From JBCDBD01 sp039184335 (lineage in GTDB: Bacteria; Bacteroidota; Bacteroidia; Flavobacteriales; Flavobacteriaceae): a stretch of 64,000 bases of DNA. Below the pieces are notes generated by a model. It did no database searches. It had not been told where the DNA came from and was given only the letters and a program-made list of their open reading frames with translations. Positions 50,171-59,136 of this stretch are shown here, in pieces. Each line of letters starts with the position of its first letter. The stretch's first letter is position 1. The position numbers were made by a program, and so were the translations under genes. The stretch covers positions 62,001-126,000 of the forward strand of contig JBCDBD010000003.1 of assembly GCA_039184335.1 (NCBI GenBank), written 5' to 3'.

Positions 50171-51487
50171 TTAAAGGTCAAAACCAACGCGCACCCCCAA
50201 CTTATTTGCAATCAAGGTGTTGATTCGGGACTTCAATTCAGGTATACGAACACTTTGCAAAACATTATTGGCAAATGCATACATCAATAAGGCTACTGCT
50301 TCTTTTTTGGGGATTCCCCGTGACTGCAAATAGAACAAGGCCTCTTCATCCAATTGCCCAATAGTGCATCCATGGGAGCATCTCACATCATCGGCAAATA
50401 TCTCTAACTGTGGCTTGGTATTGACCGTAGCTTTGTCGCTAATCAAAATATTATTGTTCTGTTGAAAGGCATTCGTCTTCTGGGCAATCTTATCGACGAT
50501 GATCTTTCCATTGAAAACGCCAGTGGATCTCTCACCGAAGATACCTTTGTAGTCTTGGTGGCTTTCACAATTGGGTTGGGCATGGTGTACCAAGGTATGA
50601 TGGTCGACATGTTGTTTCTCGCCCAAGATGGTTACCCCTTTCAAGGTCGAATCGATACGTTCTCCATTCTGATAGAAGTTCAGGTTGTTACGGGTCAGTT
50701 TTCCGCCAAATGAAAACGTATGTACACGAACGACACTATGGTCTTTTTGTGAAATATAAGTATTGTCTATCAAAGATGCGGTTTCGGCATCGTTCTGTAC
50801 TTTGTAGTAATCGACAATGGCATCTTTAGCAGCAAAAATCTCGGTAACCGAATTGGTAAACACCTCGTTTTCAGTAAGGCTCTGATGTCGTTCGATGACC
50901 TGAAGCTCACTATTCCCTTCAGCAATGATGAGGTTGCGGGGCTGTAACATCAATGAAGCTTCATTGCCTGTGGCCAGATGCAAAATTTGTATGGGCTTTC
51001 TTGGTGCCTTGTTCTTGGGTATATAAATATATGCCCCCTCTTTGCTGAAGGCTGTATTCAATGTAGTCAATGACTCCTCCTTCGAGGCAATCTTATTGAA
51101 ATACACATCGATGATCTGTTTGTACTGCGGTTTGGTCAAGGCCGCACTCATCAGGCATACATCAACCCCATCGTGTGTCGTTTCAGAAAGATATGAACTG
51201 TATATTCCATCAATGAAAACAATCTTGTAGGTATCTATTTCATGAACAAAGTATTTTTTGACATCTTTATAGTCGAGGGCACTTTCCTGTTTCGGAAAAA
51301 TACTGAAATCCCCTTTTTGAAGGCTGTTCAACGAGGTATACTTCCATGCCTCTTCCTTCTTATTGGGAAATCCTTTCAATTCAAAATTCTTAATGGCCTC
51401 AGACCTGATATCATGTACGGGATGGTCAAGGTCGACATTGTTCTCGAAGGCCAAAAAAGATGATAATAGTTTTTCTTTCAAATCCAT
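50171..51487 (-). CDS. sufD: SufD Fe-S scaffold component
   Basis: A 438-residue SufD, partner of SufB in the SufBC2D scaffold. Blocks are NKKEEAWKYTSL in the N-terminal helical part, the beta-helix core with THDGVDVCLMSAAL and AKDAIVDYYKVQND, and the conserved DDVRCSHGCTIGQLDEEALFYLQSRGI (broken here) containing the key histidine and cysteine. The ATG at 51487 lies one base after the sufC stop; the open frame continues 24 codons into sufC, which is rejected. Confidence 0.95.
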   Translation of the reverse strand: MDLKEKLLSSFLAFENNVDLDHPVHDIRSEAIKNFELKGFPNKKEEAWKYTSLNSLQKGDFSIFPKQESALDYKDVKKYFVHEIDTYKIVFIDGIYSSYLSETTHDGVDVCLMSAALTKPQYKQIIDVYFNKIASKEESLTTLNTAFSKEGAYIYIPKNKAPRKPIQILHLATGNEASLMLQPRNLIIAEGNSELQVIERHQSLTENEVFTNSVTEIFAAKDAIVDYYKVQNDAETASLIDNTYISQKDHSVVRVHTFSFGGKLTRNNLNFYQNGERIDSTLKGVTILGEKQHVDHHTLVHHAQPNCESHQDYKGIFGERSTGVFNGKIIVDKIAQKTNAFQQNNNILISDKATVNTKPQLEIFADDVRCSHGCTIGQLDEEALFYLQSRGIPKKEAVALLMYAFANNVLQSVRIPELKSRINTLIANKLGVRVGFDL

Positions 51488-51488
51488 A

Positions 51489-52241
51489 TTAAACCACAGT
51501 CTCTTGTTTGATCCAGTCGTATCCTTTCTCTTCAAGTTCAAGTGCCAATTCTTTGTCACCTGACTTTACAATCTTACCATCGTGCAACACGTGCACAAAA
51601 TCTGGAACGATATACTCCAACAACCGTTGGTAGTGGGTAATGACAATAATGGCGTTTTCTTTTCCACGTAACTTGTTGACCCCGTTGGCCACGATGCGAA
51701 GTGCGTCAATATCCAGACCCGAGTCCGTTTCATCCAAAATAGCCAATTTCGGTTCCATCATGGCCATTTGAAAAATCTCATTGCGCTTTTTCTCACCACC
51801 AGAAAACCCTTCGTTCAAAGAACGGGACAAGAACCTTCGGTCAATCTCCAAAAGTTCAGATTTTTCACGAATCAACTTTAGCATCTGATTGGCCGGCATA
51901 TCTTCCAAACCTCTAGCTTTTCTAGATTCGTTAATAGCTGTTTTCATGAAATTGGTCACTGTCACCCCAGGAATCTCAACCGGATATTGAAAGGATAGAA
52001 AGATCCCCTTATGTGCCCTTTCCTCAGGTGCTAAATCCTCTAAGTCTTCACCATTCAAGGCAATGCTCCCTTTCTTGATCTCGAATTCTTCCTTGCCCGC
52101 AATGACAGAGGCCAAGGTGCTTTTTCCTGAACCATTAGGTCCCATGATGGCATGTACCTCCCCCGCATTTACCTCTAGGTCAATGCCCTTCAATATTTTT
52201 TTATCTTCAACACTGGCGTGTAAATCATTGATTTTTAACAT
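51489..52241 (-). CDS. sufC: SufC Fe-S assembly ATPase
   Basis: A 250-residue ABC-type ATPase without a membrane partner. Walker A is GPNGSGKST (34-42); the signature is the SufC-type FSGGEKKRNEI; Walker B is LAILDETDSGLDIDAL, with the D-E-T-D-S-G-L-D form specific to SufC. It drives conformational change of the SufB-SufD scaffold. It is followed by sufD one base later and preceded by sufB with a 60-base gap. Confidence 0.97.
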   Translation of the reverse strand: MLKINDLHASVEDKKILKGIDLEVNAGEVHAIMGPNGSGKSTLASVIAGKEEFEIKKGSIALNGEDLEDLAPEERAHKGIFLSFQYPVEIPGVTVTNFMKTAINESRKARGLEDMPANQMLKLIREKSELLEIDRRFLSRSLNEGFSGGEKKRNEIFQMAMMEPKLAILDETDSGLDIDALRIVANGVNKLRGKENAIIVITHYQRLLEYIVPDFVHVLHDGKIVKSGDKELALELEEKGYDWIKQETVV

Positions 52242-52301
52242 GCTATTCTGATTGATTTAAACATTTTTATGTTTCGGGACGCTACCACCATTTTGTTTTG
52301 A

Positions 52302-53747
52302 CTATCCCACTGATCCTTCTAAACTGATTTCCAAAAGCTTTTGTGCTTCAACCGCAAACTCCATTGGCAACTTATTCAAAACTTCCTTACTGAAGCCATT
52401 GACAATCAAAGCAATGGCTTTTTCGGTATCGATTCCCCTTTGGTTACAATAAAAAATTTGGTCTTCTCCGATTTTACTGGTCGTGGCCTCATGCTCTATT
52501 TGGGCCGATTTGTTCTTTGCCTCTATATACGGAAAGGTATGTGCCCCGCATTTATTTCCCATCAACAACGAATCGCACTGTGAAAAGTTTCGCGCATTCT
52601 CAGCCCTACTGTTCACCTGCACCAGACCGCGGTAACTGTTTTGTGATTGCCCAGCAGAAATTCCCTTTGAGATGATGGTGCTTTTGGTATTCTTGCCCAA
52701 ATGAATCATTTTGGTACCCGTATCTGCCTGTTGAAAATTATTGGTTACTGCTATAGAATAGAATTCCCCGATAGAGTTATCGCCTTTCAAGACACATGAG
52801 GGATATTTCCAAGTAATTGCTGAACCGGTTTCAACCTGGGTCCACGAAATTTTGGCGTTTTTTTCGCATAGCCCGCGCTTGGTCACAAAATTGTATACCC
52901 CACCTTTACCTTCTTTATCACCGGGAAACCAATTCTGTACCGTAGAATATTTTATTTCGGCATCATCCAAAGCAATCAATTCAACCACAGCAGCATGCAA
53001 TTGGTTTTCGTCTCGAGAAGGTGCAGTACATCCTTCCAAATAACTCACATAACTGCCTTGGTCGGCAATAACCAACGTTCTCTCGAACTGACCCGTACCT
53101 GCTTGGTTGATTCGAAAATAGGTGGACAATTCCATTGGACACCGTACCCCCTTCGGAACATAACAGAAACTTCCATCTGAGAAAACCGCTGAATTTAATG
53201 CGGCATAAAAGTTATCTTTCTGCGGCACGACAGAGCCAATATATTTTTTGACCAGCTCAGGGTGTTCTTGTATCGCTTCTGAAATGGAACAAAAAATGAT
53301 GCCTTTTTCAGCTAAGGTCTGCTTGAACGTAGTGGCCACGGAAACAGAATCCATAACAATGTCTACAGCCACCCCAGTCAGTTTTTTCTGCTCATCGATT
53401 GATATCCCCAGTTTTTTAAAGGTCTCCAACAATTCAGGATCTACCTCATCAAGGCTATTGTATTTTGGCTTTTTGTTTGGTGCCGAATAATAGGAGATAT
53501 CTTGAAAATTTGGTTTTTTATACGTGACATTGGCCCACTCCGGTTCTTCCATTGCTTTCCATGCCCGGAATGCGTTCAAGCGCCATTCGGTCATCCAACT
53601 GGGTTCCCCTTTTTTTTGGGAAATGGCAATGACAATATCCTCGCTCAATCCTTTCGGAAAGGTATCAGACTCAATATCGGTATAGAAACCGTATTCGTAT
53701 TCCTTGGTCTCCAGTTCTTTTTTTAACTCTTCTTCAGTATACGCCAT
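52302..53747 (-). CDS. sufB: SufB Fe-S scaffold component
   Basis: A 481-residue SufB. Conserved blocks are KKGEPSWMTEWRLNAFRAW, FCYVPKGVRCPMELSTYFRI, YLEGCTAPSRDENQLHAAVVE (split) with the conserved cysteine, NWFPGDKEGKGGVYNFVTKR (exactly as family), SQCDSLLMGNKCGAHTFPY and EHEATTSKIGEDQIFYCNQRG (split). It lies 9 bases after sufA. Confidence 0.97.
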   Translation of the reverse strand: MAYTEEELKKELETKEYEYGFYTDIESDTFPKGLSEDIVIAISQKKGEPSWMTEWRLNAFRAWKAMEEPEWANVTYKKPNFQDISYYSAPNKKPKYNSLDEVDPELLETFKKLGISIDEQKKLTGVAVDIVMDSVSVATTFKQTLAEKGIIFCSISEAIQEHPELVKKYIGSVVPQKDNFYAALNSAVFSDGSFCYVPKGVRCPMELSTYFRINQAGTGQFERTLVIADQGSYVSYLEGCTAPSRDENQLHAAVVELIALDDAEIKYSTVQNWFPGDKEGKGGVYNFVTKRGLCEKNAKISWTQVETGSAITWKYPSCVLKGDNSIGEFYSIAVTNNFQQADTGTKMIHLGKNTKSTIISKGISAGQSQNSYRGLVQVNSRAENARNFSQCDSLLMGNKCGAHTFPYIEAKNKSAQIEHEATTSKIGEDQIFYCNQRGIDTEKAIALIVNGFSKEVLNKLPMEFAVEAQKLLEISLEGSVG

Positions 53748-53756
53748 ATACTTTTT

Positions 53757-54086
53757 TTAAAGTGAAAAACTTTCGCCACAACCACAGGTACGCTGTGCAT
53801 TTGGATTATTGAACACAAACCCCTTTCCGTTGAGCCCGCCAGAATATTCCAGTGTGGTGCCTACTAAGTATAAAAAACTCTTTTTGTCCACAATGATACG
53901 AACTGCATTGTTTTCAAAAATCTTATCGGTCTCCCCCGCCAACGTATCGAATGTCAACTCATAAGAGAGACCACTACAGCCACCACTCTTGACACCTACC
54001 CGAACGAAGTCCGTTTTGGTATCAAAACCCTCTTCTGACATTAAGGTCATCACCTTTGCTTTGGCAGTATCAGAAACTTTGATCAT
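53757..54086 (-). CDS. sufA: SufA/IscA-type A-type Fe-S carrier
   Basis: A 109-residue HesB/A-type carrier. Cluster ligands are C37 in GVKSGGCSGLSYEL and C101, C103 in the C-terminal RTCGCGESF. Length and motifs match SufA/IscA/ErpA; the position at the head of the operon favours SufA. It is the first gene of the operon, with an exact -7 box 30 bases upstream of its ATG. Confidence 0.96.
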   Translation of the reverse strand: MIKVSDTAKAKVMTLMSEEGFDTKTDFVRVGVKSGGCSGLSYELTFDTLAGETDKIFENNAVRIIVDKKSFLYLVGTTLEYSGGLNGKGFVFNNPNAQRTCGCGESFSL

Positions 54087-54115
54087 TCTTACTTGAATTT
54101 ACCTTGAATTGCACG

Positions 54116-54123
54116 CAAATATA
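54116..54123 (-). promoter_or_regulatory. -7 box TATATTTG for the SUF operon
   Basis: Exact TAnnTTTG element, predicting a leader of about 26 bases before the sufA ATG at 54086. No IscR-like operator or clear -33 box was recognised. Confidence 0.6.
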
Positions 54124-54206
54124 GGCCATAAGTAGGGTTTTTCCATGTTTCCTAACATTATTATAACGAATAATCGGATAGGGGTTTTCTATGAAAATGC
54201 AATGGT

Positions 54207-55556
54207 CTAGTTGACCTTGATCACAAGCAGATCAAGCCCTCCCCTATGTTCGGTTCCAGGAAAATCTTCACTTGCCGTATCACCGACCAAAATAATGGAA
54301 CCATCTGCCCCTTCAAGCGCATCATAGGCAAAATCGAGACCTGTGCCCCCAAATGAACGTTGCCACTCCAATTCTCCGCTTTCATCGGTTTTGATCAGCC
54401 AAAAATCGTTCTCCCCAAAATTTTGGGTGGCATCGCCGTTAAAACTTTTGGAGTTGCCCGAGATAATGAATCCACCATCAGCAGCAGTACTGATGCCGTG
54501 TGAAGCATCAAAACCAGTGCCCCCATAGCTTTTTTGCCACAACAACTCGCCTGCTTCACTAATTTTGATGAGCCAAATATCTGATTCCCCATTGTTTTTT
54601 GAAACGTCTGTATCGATACTGAATGTGTTGCCCACAATGGCGTAGGCCCCATCTTTTGTTCTGGCAATGTCATACGATTGGTCAATTCCTGTTCCACCAA
54701 AGGAGCGCTCCCATAAAAAATTACCGTTTTTATCTATTTTGACCACCCAAAAATCGTAGCTGCCCTTTGGGTTTGAAACATCAAAATCATTACTCTCTGA
54801 AGCCCCGATCAAAACATAGCCCCCATCATGGGCATTGACTACGCCAAAAGAACGATCATTATTGGTGCCGCCAAAGAATTTTCGCCATACCAGATTGCCT
54901 TGGCCATCTACTTTGGTTCCCCAAAATTCTCCGACACCATGCGCAGAAAGGCCTGAACCTTTTCCTGTACTTCCCTCCCCATTGGAGGAAGTGACATCCA
55001 AAAAACCCGAAAAGAAGAATCCACCATCTGCCGTTTCTACGATGTCGTACGAATGGTCATGCCCAGAAAACCCAAAACTTTTCTCCCAGAGAATATTGCC
55101 TGAAGAATCCAAACGCAAGACCCAATTGTCGTGAAAGCCCTCATTATTACTTCCATCGCCGTCATCGCTCATGGCATAGCCGGTTATAGCGTAGCCCCCA
55201 TCACTGGTCTGAATGGCTTGCTGTCCCTGATCATCTTTACTGCCACCATACGTACGCAGCCATTGTAGATTACCTTCTGCATCCAATTTAAGCAACCAAT
55301 AGTCATTGACGTTGTTGGACTTACTGACCAAATGCCCATCAGTACTATCGGTAAAGCCAAATACAGCAAATCCTCCATCAGTGGTTGAAATGATGGATCT
55401 GGGTGAATCATCACCTGAACCTCCAAAACTCCGAATCCAAGCAACTGATTCAAAGACATTCGGCACCTCGCTGAACCCTTCTTCCTCTAAGCTATATTCA
55501 TTGCCTGAACATGAGTACAAAAGAAGAAGTAACACTAAAATTATATTTCGCTCCAT
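54207..55556 (-). CDS. Repeat-propeller lipoprotein (DGGYxxxG repeats)
   Basis: A 449-residue lipoprotein with lipobox LLYSC (C16). The mature part is built from about seven tandem repeats of roughly 50-55 residues. Each has a DGGY/F-hydrophobic-G segment, a DxWLLKLD or DFWVVKID strand and a GELLWQKSYGG or GNLQWLRTYGG turn, giving a seven-bladed propeller. This repeat is common in Bacteroidota surface proteins of unknown function. The ATG at 55556 immediately precedes the signal peptide; the longer frame to 55580 would run into the neighbouring gene's stop. It follows the anchor-B lipoprotein gene by 20 bases, probably in one operon. Confidence 0.88.
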   Translation of the reverse strand: MERNIILVLLLLLYSCSGNEYSLEEEGFSEVPNVFESVAWIRSFGGSGDDSPRSIISTTDGGFAVFGFTDSTDGHLVSKSNNVNDYWLLKLDAEGNLQWLRTYGGSKDDQGQQAIQTSDGGYAITGYAMSDDGDGSNNEGFHDNWVLRLDSSGNILWEKSFGFSGHDHSYDIVETADGGFFFSGFLDVTSSNGEGSTGKGSGLSAHGVGEFWGTKVDGQGNLVWRKFFGGTNNDRSFGVVNAHDGGYVLIGASESNDFDVSNPKGSYDFWVVKIDKNGNFLWERSFGGTGIDQSYDIARTKDGAYAIVGNTFSIDTDVSKNNGESDIWLIKISEAGELLWQKSYGGTGFDASHGISTAADGGFIISGNSKSFNGDATQNFGENDFWLIKTDESGELEWQRSFGGTGLDFAYDALEGADGSIILVGDTASEDFPGTEHRGGLDLLVIKVN

Positions 55557-55576
55557 AACCACTACATCTTTCGAAT

Positions 55577-57517
55577 TCAATCTGACTCTCGAATGACAAA
55601 CAGGCCAGAATTGATGTCGTTAACAATGATTTTTCCACTATCAAAATAAGGATAGACGCTCCAAACACCATCAAAAGATGGTGTATCATTCGAAGGGTAA
55701 GTATCAAAATGGCCCTTTTCGGTGATGGTTCCACTCGAAATTGCAGAAATATCCAGTACACGGATACCTGCGGTGTAGTTCGACAAGAAGAACTCATTGC
55801 CCAACACATACCCATTATGGTCAATTGCTGAAGTAGGGCCGGTATAGGTGGTATGTATTATGGGATTCTCAAGGTCAGACAGATCAAACACCAAGGTTCT
55901 TGAATTGAACCCAAAATTAATCTCATCGAGCTCATCCCCTAAAATATAATACCGATGATCATCGGTAAACCATCCTTGGTGGGTATAACCCAAGTTTCCA
56001 TAAGACAATGTGGCAACTTCTGTTGGATTCGTCTTACTGGTAATATCGACAATGGCAATCTGTGTTTCATTGGCCCCGACCAAAATCTCCCTGCCGGCAT
56101 AATCCATATCGGGGCCATTGTATGTGACCACCTGTGCGTCATGAGTATACCCATTATTACCATAACCCCCTACCCCGACCGGATTGGTTGGGTTTTGGAT
56201 ATTCACAAAATGGACCCCTCCGTTAAAAGCATCGTTTCTCTGGGTACCTACAGGATAAGCGTAGCCTATTTCTTCGTTGATCACAATATTATGGGCATTG
56301 CCGATATTCGTATATCTGGTATCGGCTGAAAAGGTCTCGGGTGGGTCAATTACACTTCTAAGACGTGTCAGATCAAACACCTGCATACCGTGACCGGCCG
56401 CTTCTGATACAATAAAGGCATGGTTCTGATACACTTTGATATCGCGCCATGTGCTTGAAACCGTTGCCGTGGGCAATTTACCCAAATACACTAAATTTTC
56501 ATCATCACTGACATCAACAAACGCAGTTCCATCATCAAGCCCTACCAGCGCGTATTCCTTGGCTGTGGTCGGATCGGTCCAGCCCCAAATATCATTTCCT
56601 GACGATGCAGAAAATGTAGACAGGGATACTTGGCCCAAAAGGTCATAGCCATTGCAGGAAAAATTATTCACCATTCCATTCTCGCAAGGGATCACATCCC
56701 TTATTTCATAGGTGGTAGTGGTTTCTGATTCCAAGATGGCATTTCCTGTGGCCTCACTCAGGTTCAATGCTATGGTCTCTATGCCTTCGGTCATTGCATC
56801 ATCCACTATGGTCAGCCCTGGTATTGCTATTGCTGAATTTGACGTGCCATCATAAGTGCCTATCGGAACTGTTATGGTCTGTGGCGACTCAAAACTGTAG
56901 TCCACCCCGCCTCCGGTGGCACTCCCCGTACCTGTATCAGAAATTGTAACAGTACTGGGTTCAGAAACGATACCGGTCACCAGTAGAAAGGGAAGGTTCC
57001 CTCCATTTCTTTCTTGGTCAAAAAAAGTGGCCTGGGAGAACTGAACCAGAGCAGCCTCATCATCTAAAATTTGATAATTTGTGGTGTTGGTGTTGCCCAA
57101 AATGGCCTCTCCTGTAGGGTCTGAAAGTGCCAAAACTATGGTTTCTGTGCCCTCGATATCATTGTCGTCAACTATGGACAAGGTCGGTATCGCAATTGCA
57201 GTGGCCAGGCTGCCGCTATAACTGCCTGTCGGAATCGTTATGGTCTGTGGTGATTCAAAACTGTAGTCGACCCCTCCTCCGGTGGCGCTCCCCGTACCTG
57301 TATCAGAAATTGTGACCGTGCTAGGCTCACTGACTGTGCCGGCCAACAGTAATACCGGAAGATTGCCACTGTTCATTTCGAGATCGGCACCTGACTGTTG
57401 TGAAAATTCAATGGTTACGGTATTATCCTCCATTGTTCCGCCATCACCCGAGTCATCGTTGGAGCATCCTAAAAAAAATAGGGCAGCAAGCGTAATACAA
57501 ATAAAAGTTTTTGTCAT
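55577..57517 (-). CDS. Choice-of-anchor B lipoprotein with two Calx-beta-like domains
   Basis: A 646-residue lipoprotein with lipobox FFLGC (C18), then SNDDSGDGG. Residues about 33-275 contain two near-identical Calx-beta-like domains of about 122 residues, each with VSEPSTVTISDTGTGSATGG and SFESPQTIT. Residues about 285-646 form a propeller of the choice-of-anchor B type: DIWGWTDPTTAKEYALVGL, WRDIKVYQNHAFIVSEA, YTHDAQVVTYNGPD and ISAISSGTITEKGHFDTYP. This organisation fits a surface protein attached by lipid. The internal duplication is also visible at DNA level. It is divergent from thiL. Confidence 0.9.
   Translation of the reverse strand: MTKTFICITLAALFFLGCSNDDSGDGGTMEDNTVTIEFSQQSGADLEMNSGNLPVLLLAGTVSEPSTVTISDTGTGSATGGGVDYSFESPQTITIPTGSYSGSLATAIAIPTLSIVDDNDIEGTETIVLALSDPTGEAILGNTNTTNYQILDDEAALVQFSQATFFDQERNGGNLPFLLVTGIVSEPSTVTISDTGTGSATGGGVDYSFESPQTITVPIGTYDGTSNSAIAIPGLTIVDDAMTEGIETIALNLSEATGNAILESETTTTYEIRDVIPCENGMVNNFSCNGYDLLGQVSLSTFSASSGNDIWGWTDPTTAKEYALVGLDDGTAFVDVSDDENLVYLGKLPTATVSSTWRDIKVYQNHAFIVSEAAGHGMQVFDLTRLRSVIDPPETFSADTRYTNIGNAHNIVINEEIGYAYPVGTQRNDAFNGGVHFVNIQNPTNPVGVGGYGNNGYTHDAQVVTYNGPDMDYAGREILVGANETQIAIVDITSKTNPTEVATLSYGNLGYTHQGWFTDDHRYYILGDELDEINFGFNSRTLVFDLSDLENPIIHTTYTGPTSAIDHNGYVLGNEFFLSNYTAGIRVLDISAISSGTITEKGHFDTYPSNDTPSFDGVWSVYPYFDSGKIIVNDINSGLFVIRESD
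56872..56965. repeat. Internal direct repeat, unit B
   Basis: About 90 bases closely similar to 57238-57331 (offset 366 bases, 122 codons). Both encode the SFESPQTIT and VTISDTGTGSATGG blocks of the duplicated Calx-beta-like domain. Confidence 0.7.
57238..57331. repeat. Internal direct repeat, unit A
   Basis: Partner of the unit at 56872-56965 in the same lipoprotein gene. High nucleotide identity implies a recent or gene-converted duplication. Confidence 0.7.
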
Positions 57518-57544
57518 TTCACCAGCAATTTTGAAGTGTATCCT

Positions 57545-57552
57545 TAAAGATA
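57545..57552 (-). promoter_or_regulatory. -7-like box TATCTTTA for the anchor-B lipoprotein gene
   Basis: One mismatch to TAnnTTTG, 27 bases before the ATG at 57517, within a short divergent promoter region shared with thiL. Confidence 0.4.
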
Positions 57553-57572
57553 CAATTTAAAATTATCCTCAT

Positions 57573-57580
57573 TACTTTTG
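57573..57580 (+). promoter_or_regulatory. -7 box TACTTTTG for thiL, four bases before ATG
   Basis: Exact TAnnTTTG box followed by CGGC and the ATG at 57585. The predicted thiL mRNA is leaderless, which also rules out a TPP riboswitch leader. Confidence 0.6.
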
Positions 57581-57584
57581 CGGC

Positions 57585-58631
57585 ATGCTAGAAGATAAGA
57601 ACTCCCATAGAAAAACTATCGAAACACTTGGTGAATTTGGCCTCATCAAGCATTTGACCAAAGATGTGGTTTTGCACCAGCCTTCAAGTATCAAAGGTAT
57701 TGGTGATGATGCGGCCGTACTTGATTTTAAAGACCAAAAAACAGTGCTTTCGACCGATTTGTTGGTCGAGGGGGTACACTTTGACCTGGGTTACATGCCC
57801 TTAGAACACTTGGGCTATAAATCGGTCATCGTCAACCTGTCCGATATTTATGCCATGAATGCCACAGCGACACAAGTGACTGTATCCCTTGCTGTTTCCA
57901 ACCGCTTTCCCCTTGAGGCGCTCGAAGCGTTCTATGAAGGTGTTGCGCTTGCATGTAGTGCTTATAAGGTAGATCTAATTGGGGGGGACACCACTTCATC
58001 AACTAAGGGAATGTTGATCAGTATCACCGCAACGGGCTTTTGCGAGGCCCAAAAAATCGTTTATCGGTCTGGAGCCCAACCCAATGATCTATTGGTGGTC
58101 AGTGGCGATTTGGGCGGAGCTTATTTGGGACTGCAGATACTGGAAAGGGAAAAAGCGGTGTTTAAGATAAATCCGCAGAACCAACCAGACCTTGAACCTT
58201 ACTCCTACATCGTAGAACGGCAATTGAAACCAGAGGCCCGAAAGGATGTTGTCGACCTTTTAGGTGCATTGGACCTATTGCCTACTGCCATGATTGACAT
58301 AAGCGATGGACTTTCATCTGAAATTTTGCATTTATGTGACCAAAGTGCAGTGGGTTGTAACCTTTATGAAGACAAAATTCCATTAGATCCAACCGTTATC
58401 TCCACAGCAGAAGAATTCAAAATGGACAGTACGATGATTGCCTTAGGGGGTGGTGAAGACTATGAACTGTTGTTTACCATTCAACAGTCAGATTTTCCAA
58501 AGATAAAGGGAAATCCAAATTTGACAGTGATTGGTCATATGACGGATAAAAAAGAGGGGGCGCATTTAGTGACCAGGGCAGCCACCAAAATTCCGATTAC
58601 TGCCCAGGGGTGGAATTCATTTTCAGGTTAG
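57585..58631 (+). CDS. thiL: Thiamine-monophosphate kinase
   Basis: A 348-residue ThiL that makes thiamine diphosphate from thiamine monophosphate with ATP. Blocks are IKGIGDDAAVLD with the metal-binding Asp pair, LSTDLLVEGVHFDL, VNLSDIYAMNA, DLIGGDTTSS, LLVVSGDLGGAYLGLQ, MIDISDGLSSEI and the closing GGGEDYELLFT. All acidic metal ligands are present. No other thi gene is nearby. Its stop overlaps the 3' end of the convergent small gene by 4 bases. Confidence 0.96.
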   Translation: MLEDKNSHRKTIETLGEFGLIKHLTKDVVLHQPSSIKGIGDDAAVLDFKDQKTVLSTDLLVEGVHFDLGYMPLEHLGYKSVIVNLSDIYAMNATATQVTVSLAVSNRFPLEALEAFYEGVALACSAYKVDLIGGDTTSSTKGMLISITATGFCEAQKIVYRSGAQPNDLLVVSGDLGGAYLGLQILEREKAVFKINPQNQPDLEPYSYIVERQLKPEARKDVVDLLGALDLLPTAMIDISDGLSSEILHLCDQSAVGCNLYEDKIPLDPTVISTAEEFKMDSTMIALGGGEDYELLFTIQQSDFPKIKGNPNLTVIGHMTDKKEGAHLVTRAATKIPITAQGWNSFSG

Positions 58632-58885
58632 GCCACTTCGCGGCTTACGGTCCTACTGCTTCTTTTGCGATAGAGGTCCTCTAAAGTATCATTGATTTCA
58701 CGCATCTGTGGCGTAAGCGCAGAAAGTTTACCGCTAACATCGGTCGTGACCTGACGCTGACAATGCAAGCACTTATATTCTTTAATATGTTGGGTCACAT
58801 TTTTAGAGACTACGTAATGATGACCGAAAAAGTAGCAAAAAAGAGCACTTATTATATTGCTCTGGGAAGAGGTAGTTTTTTTCAT
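58628..58885 (-). CDS. Small Cys-motif protein of unknown function
   Basis: An 85-residue protein. The N-terminal part has FCYFFGHHYVVSKNV followed by EYKCLHCQRQ, a CxxC pair preceded by histidines, which is similar to short prophage-type DUF1660-like proteins and could bind zinc. The C-terminal half is helical and charged (MREINDTLEDLYRKRSSR). The ATG giving MKKTTSSQ is chosen over a longer frame (to 58969) whose extra 28 residues look non-coding. No function can be assigned. It is convergent with thiL. Confidence 0.7.
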   Translation of the reverse strand: MKKTTSSQSNIISALFCYFFGHHYVVSKNVTQHIKEYKCLHCQRQVTTDVSGKLSALTPQMREINDTLEDLYRKRSSRTVSREVA

Positions 58886-59136
58886 AAGCTTGGCCGTTGT
58901 TCGCACTATACGATTTGGGGACCGAAAATGCTGCTGTTCAACTTTAAATTTGAGACGGTAACCATTCAAAAATGAAGGTGTTACTTTTAATTAACGCCTC
59001 AATGTTGGTTTTTATTTTGGTTATTGTGTGCCATTTTCAAAAAAAATTCACAAATCGACTAAATGCCCAATAAAACCGATATGTTGCACATGGCTCAATA
59101 TACAAATTTGGCCTATCTTTCCAAATATTTTGTCGA

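Noticed and set aside
50171..51559. Extended SufD frame
   Set aside because: The first 24 codons overlap sufC coding sequence; the ATG at 51487 one base after the sufC stop fits the operon and family.
57518..57584. TPP riboswitch upstream of thiL
   Set aside because: The gap is only 67 bases, holds two divergent promoter boxes, and the thiL box is four bases from the ATG, leaving no leader for a riboswitch.
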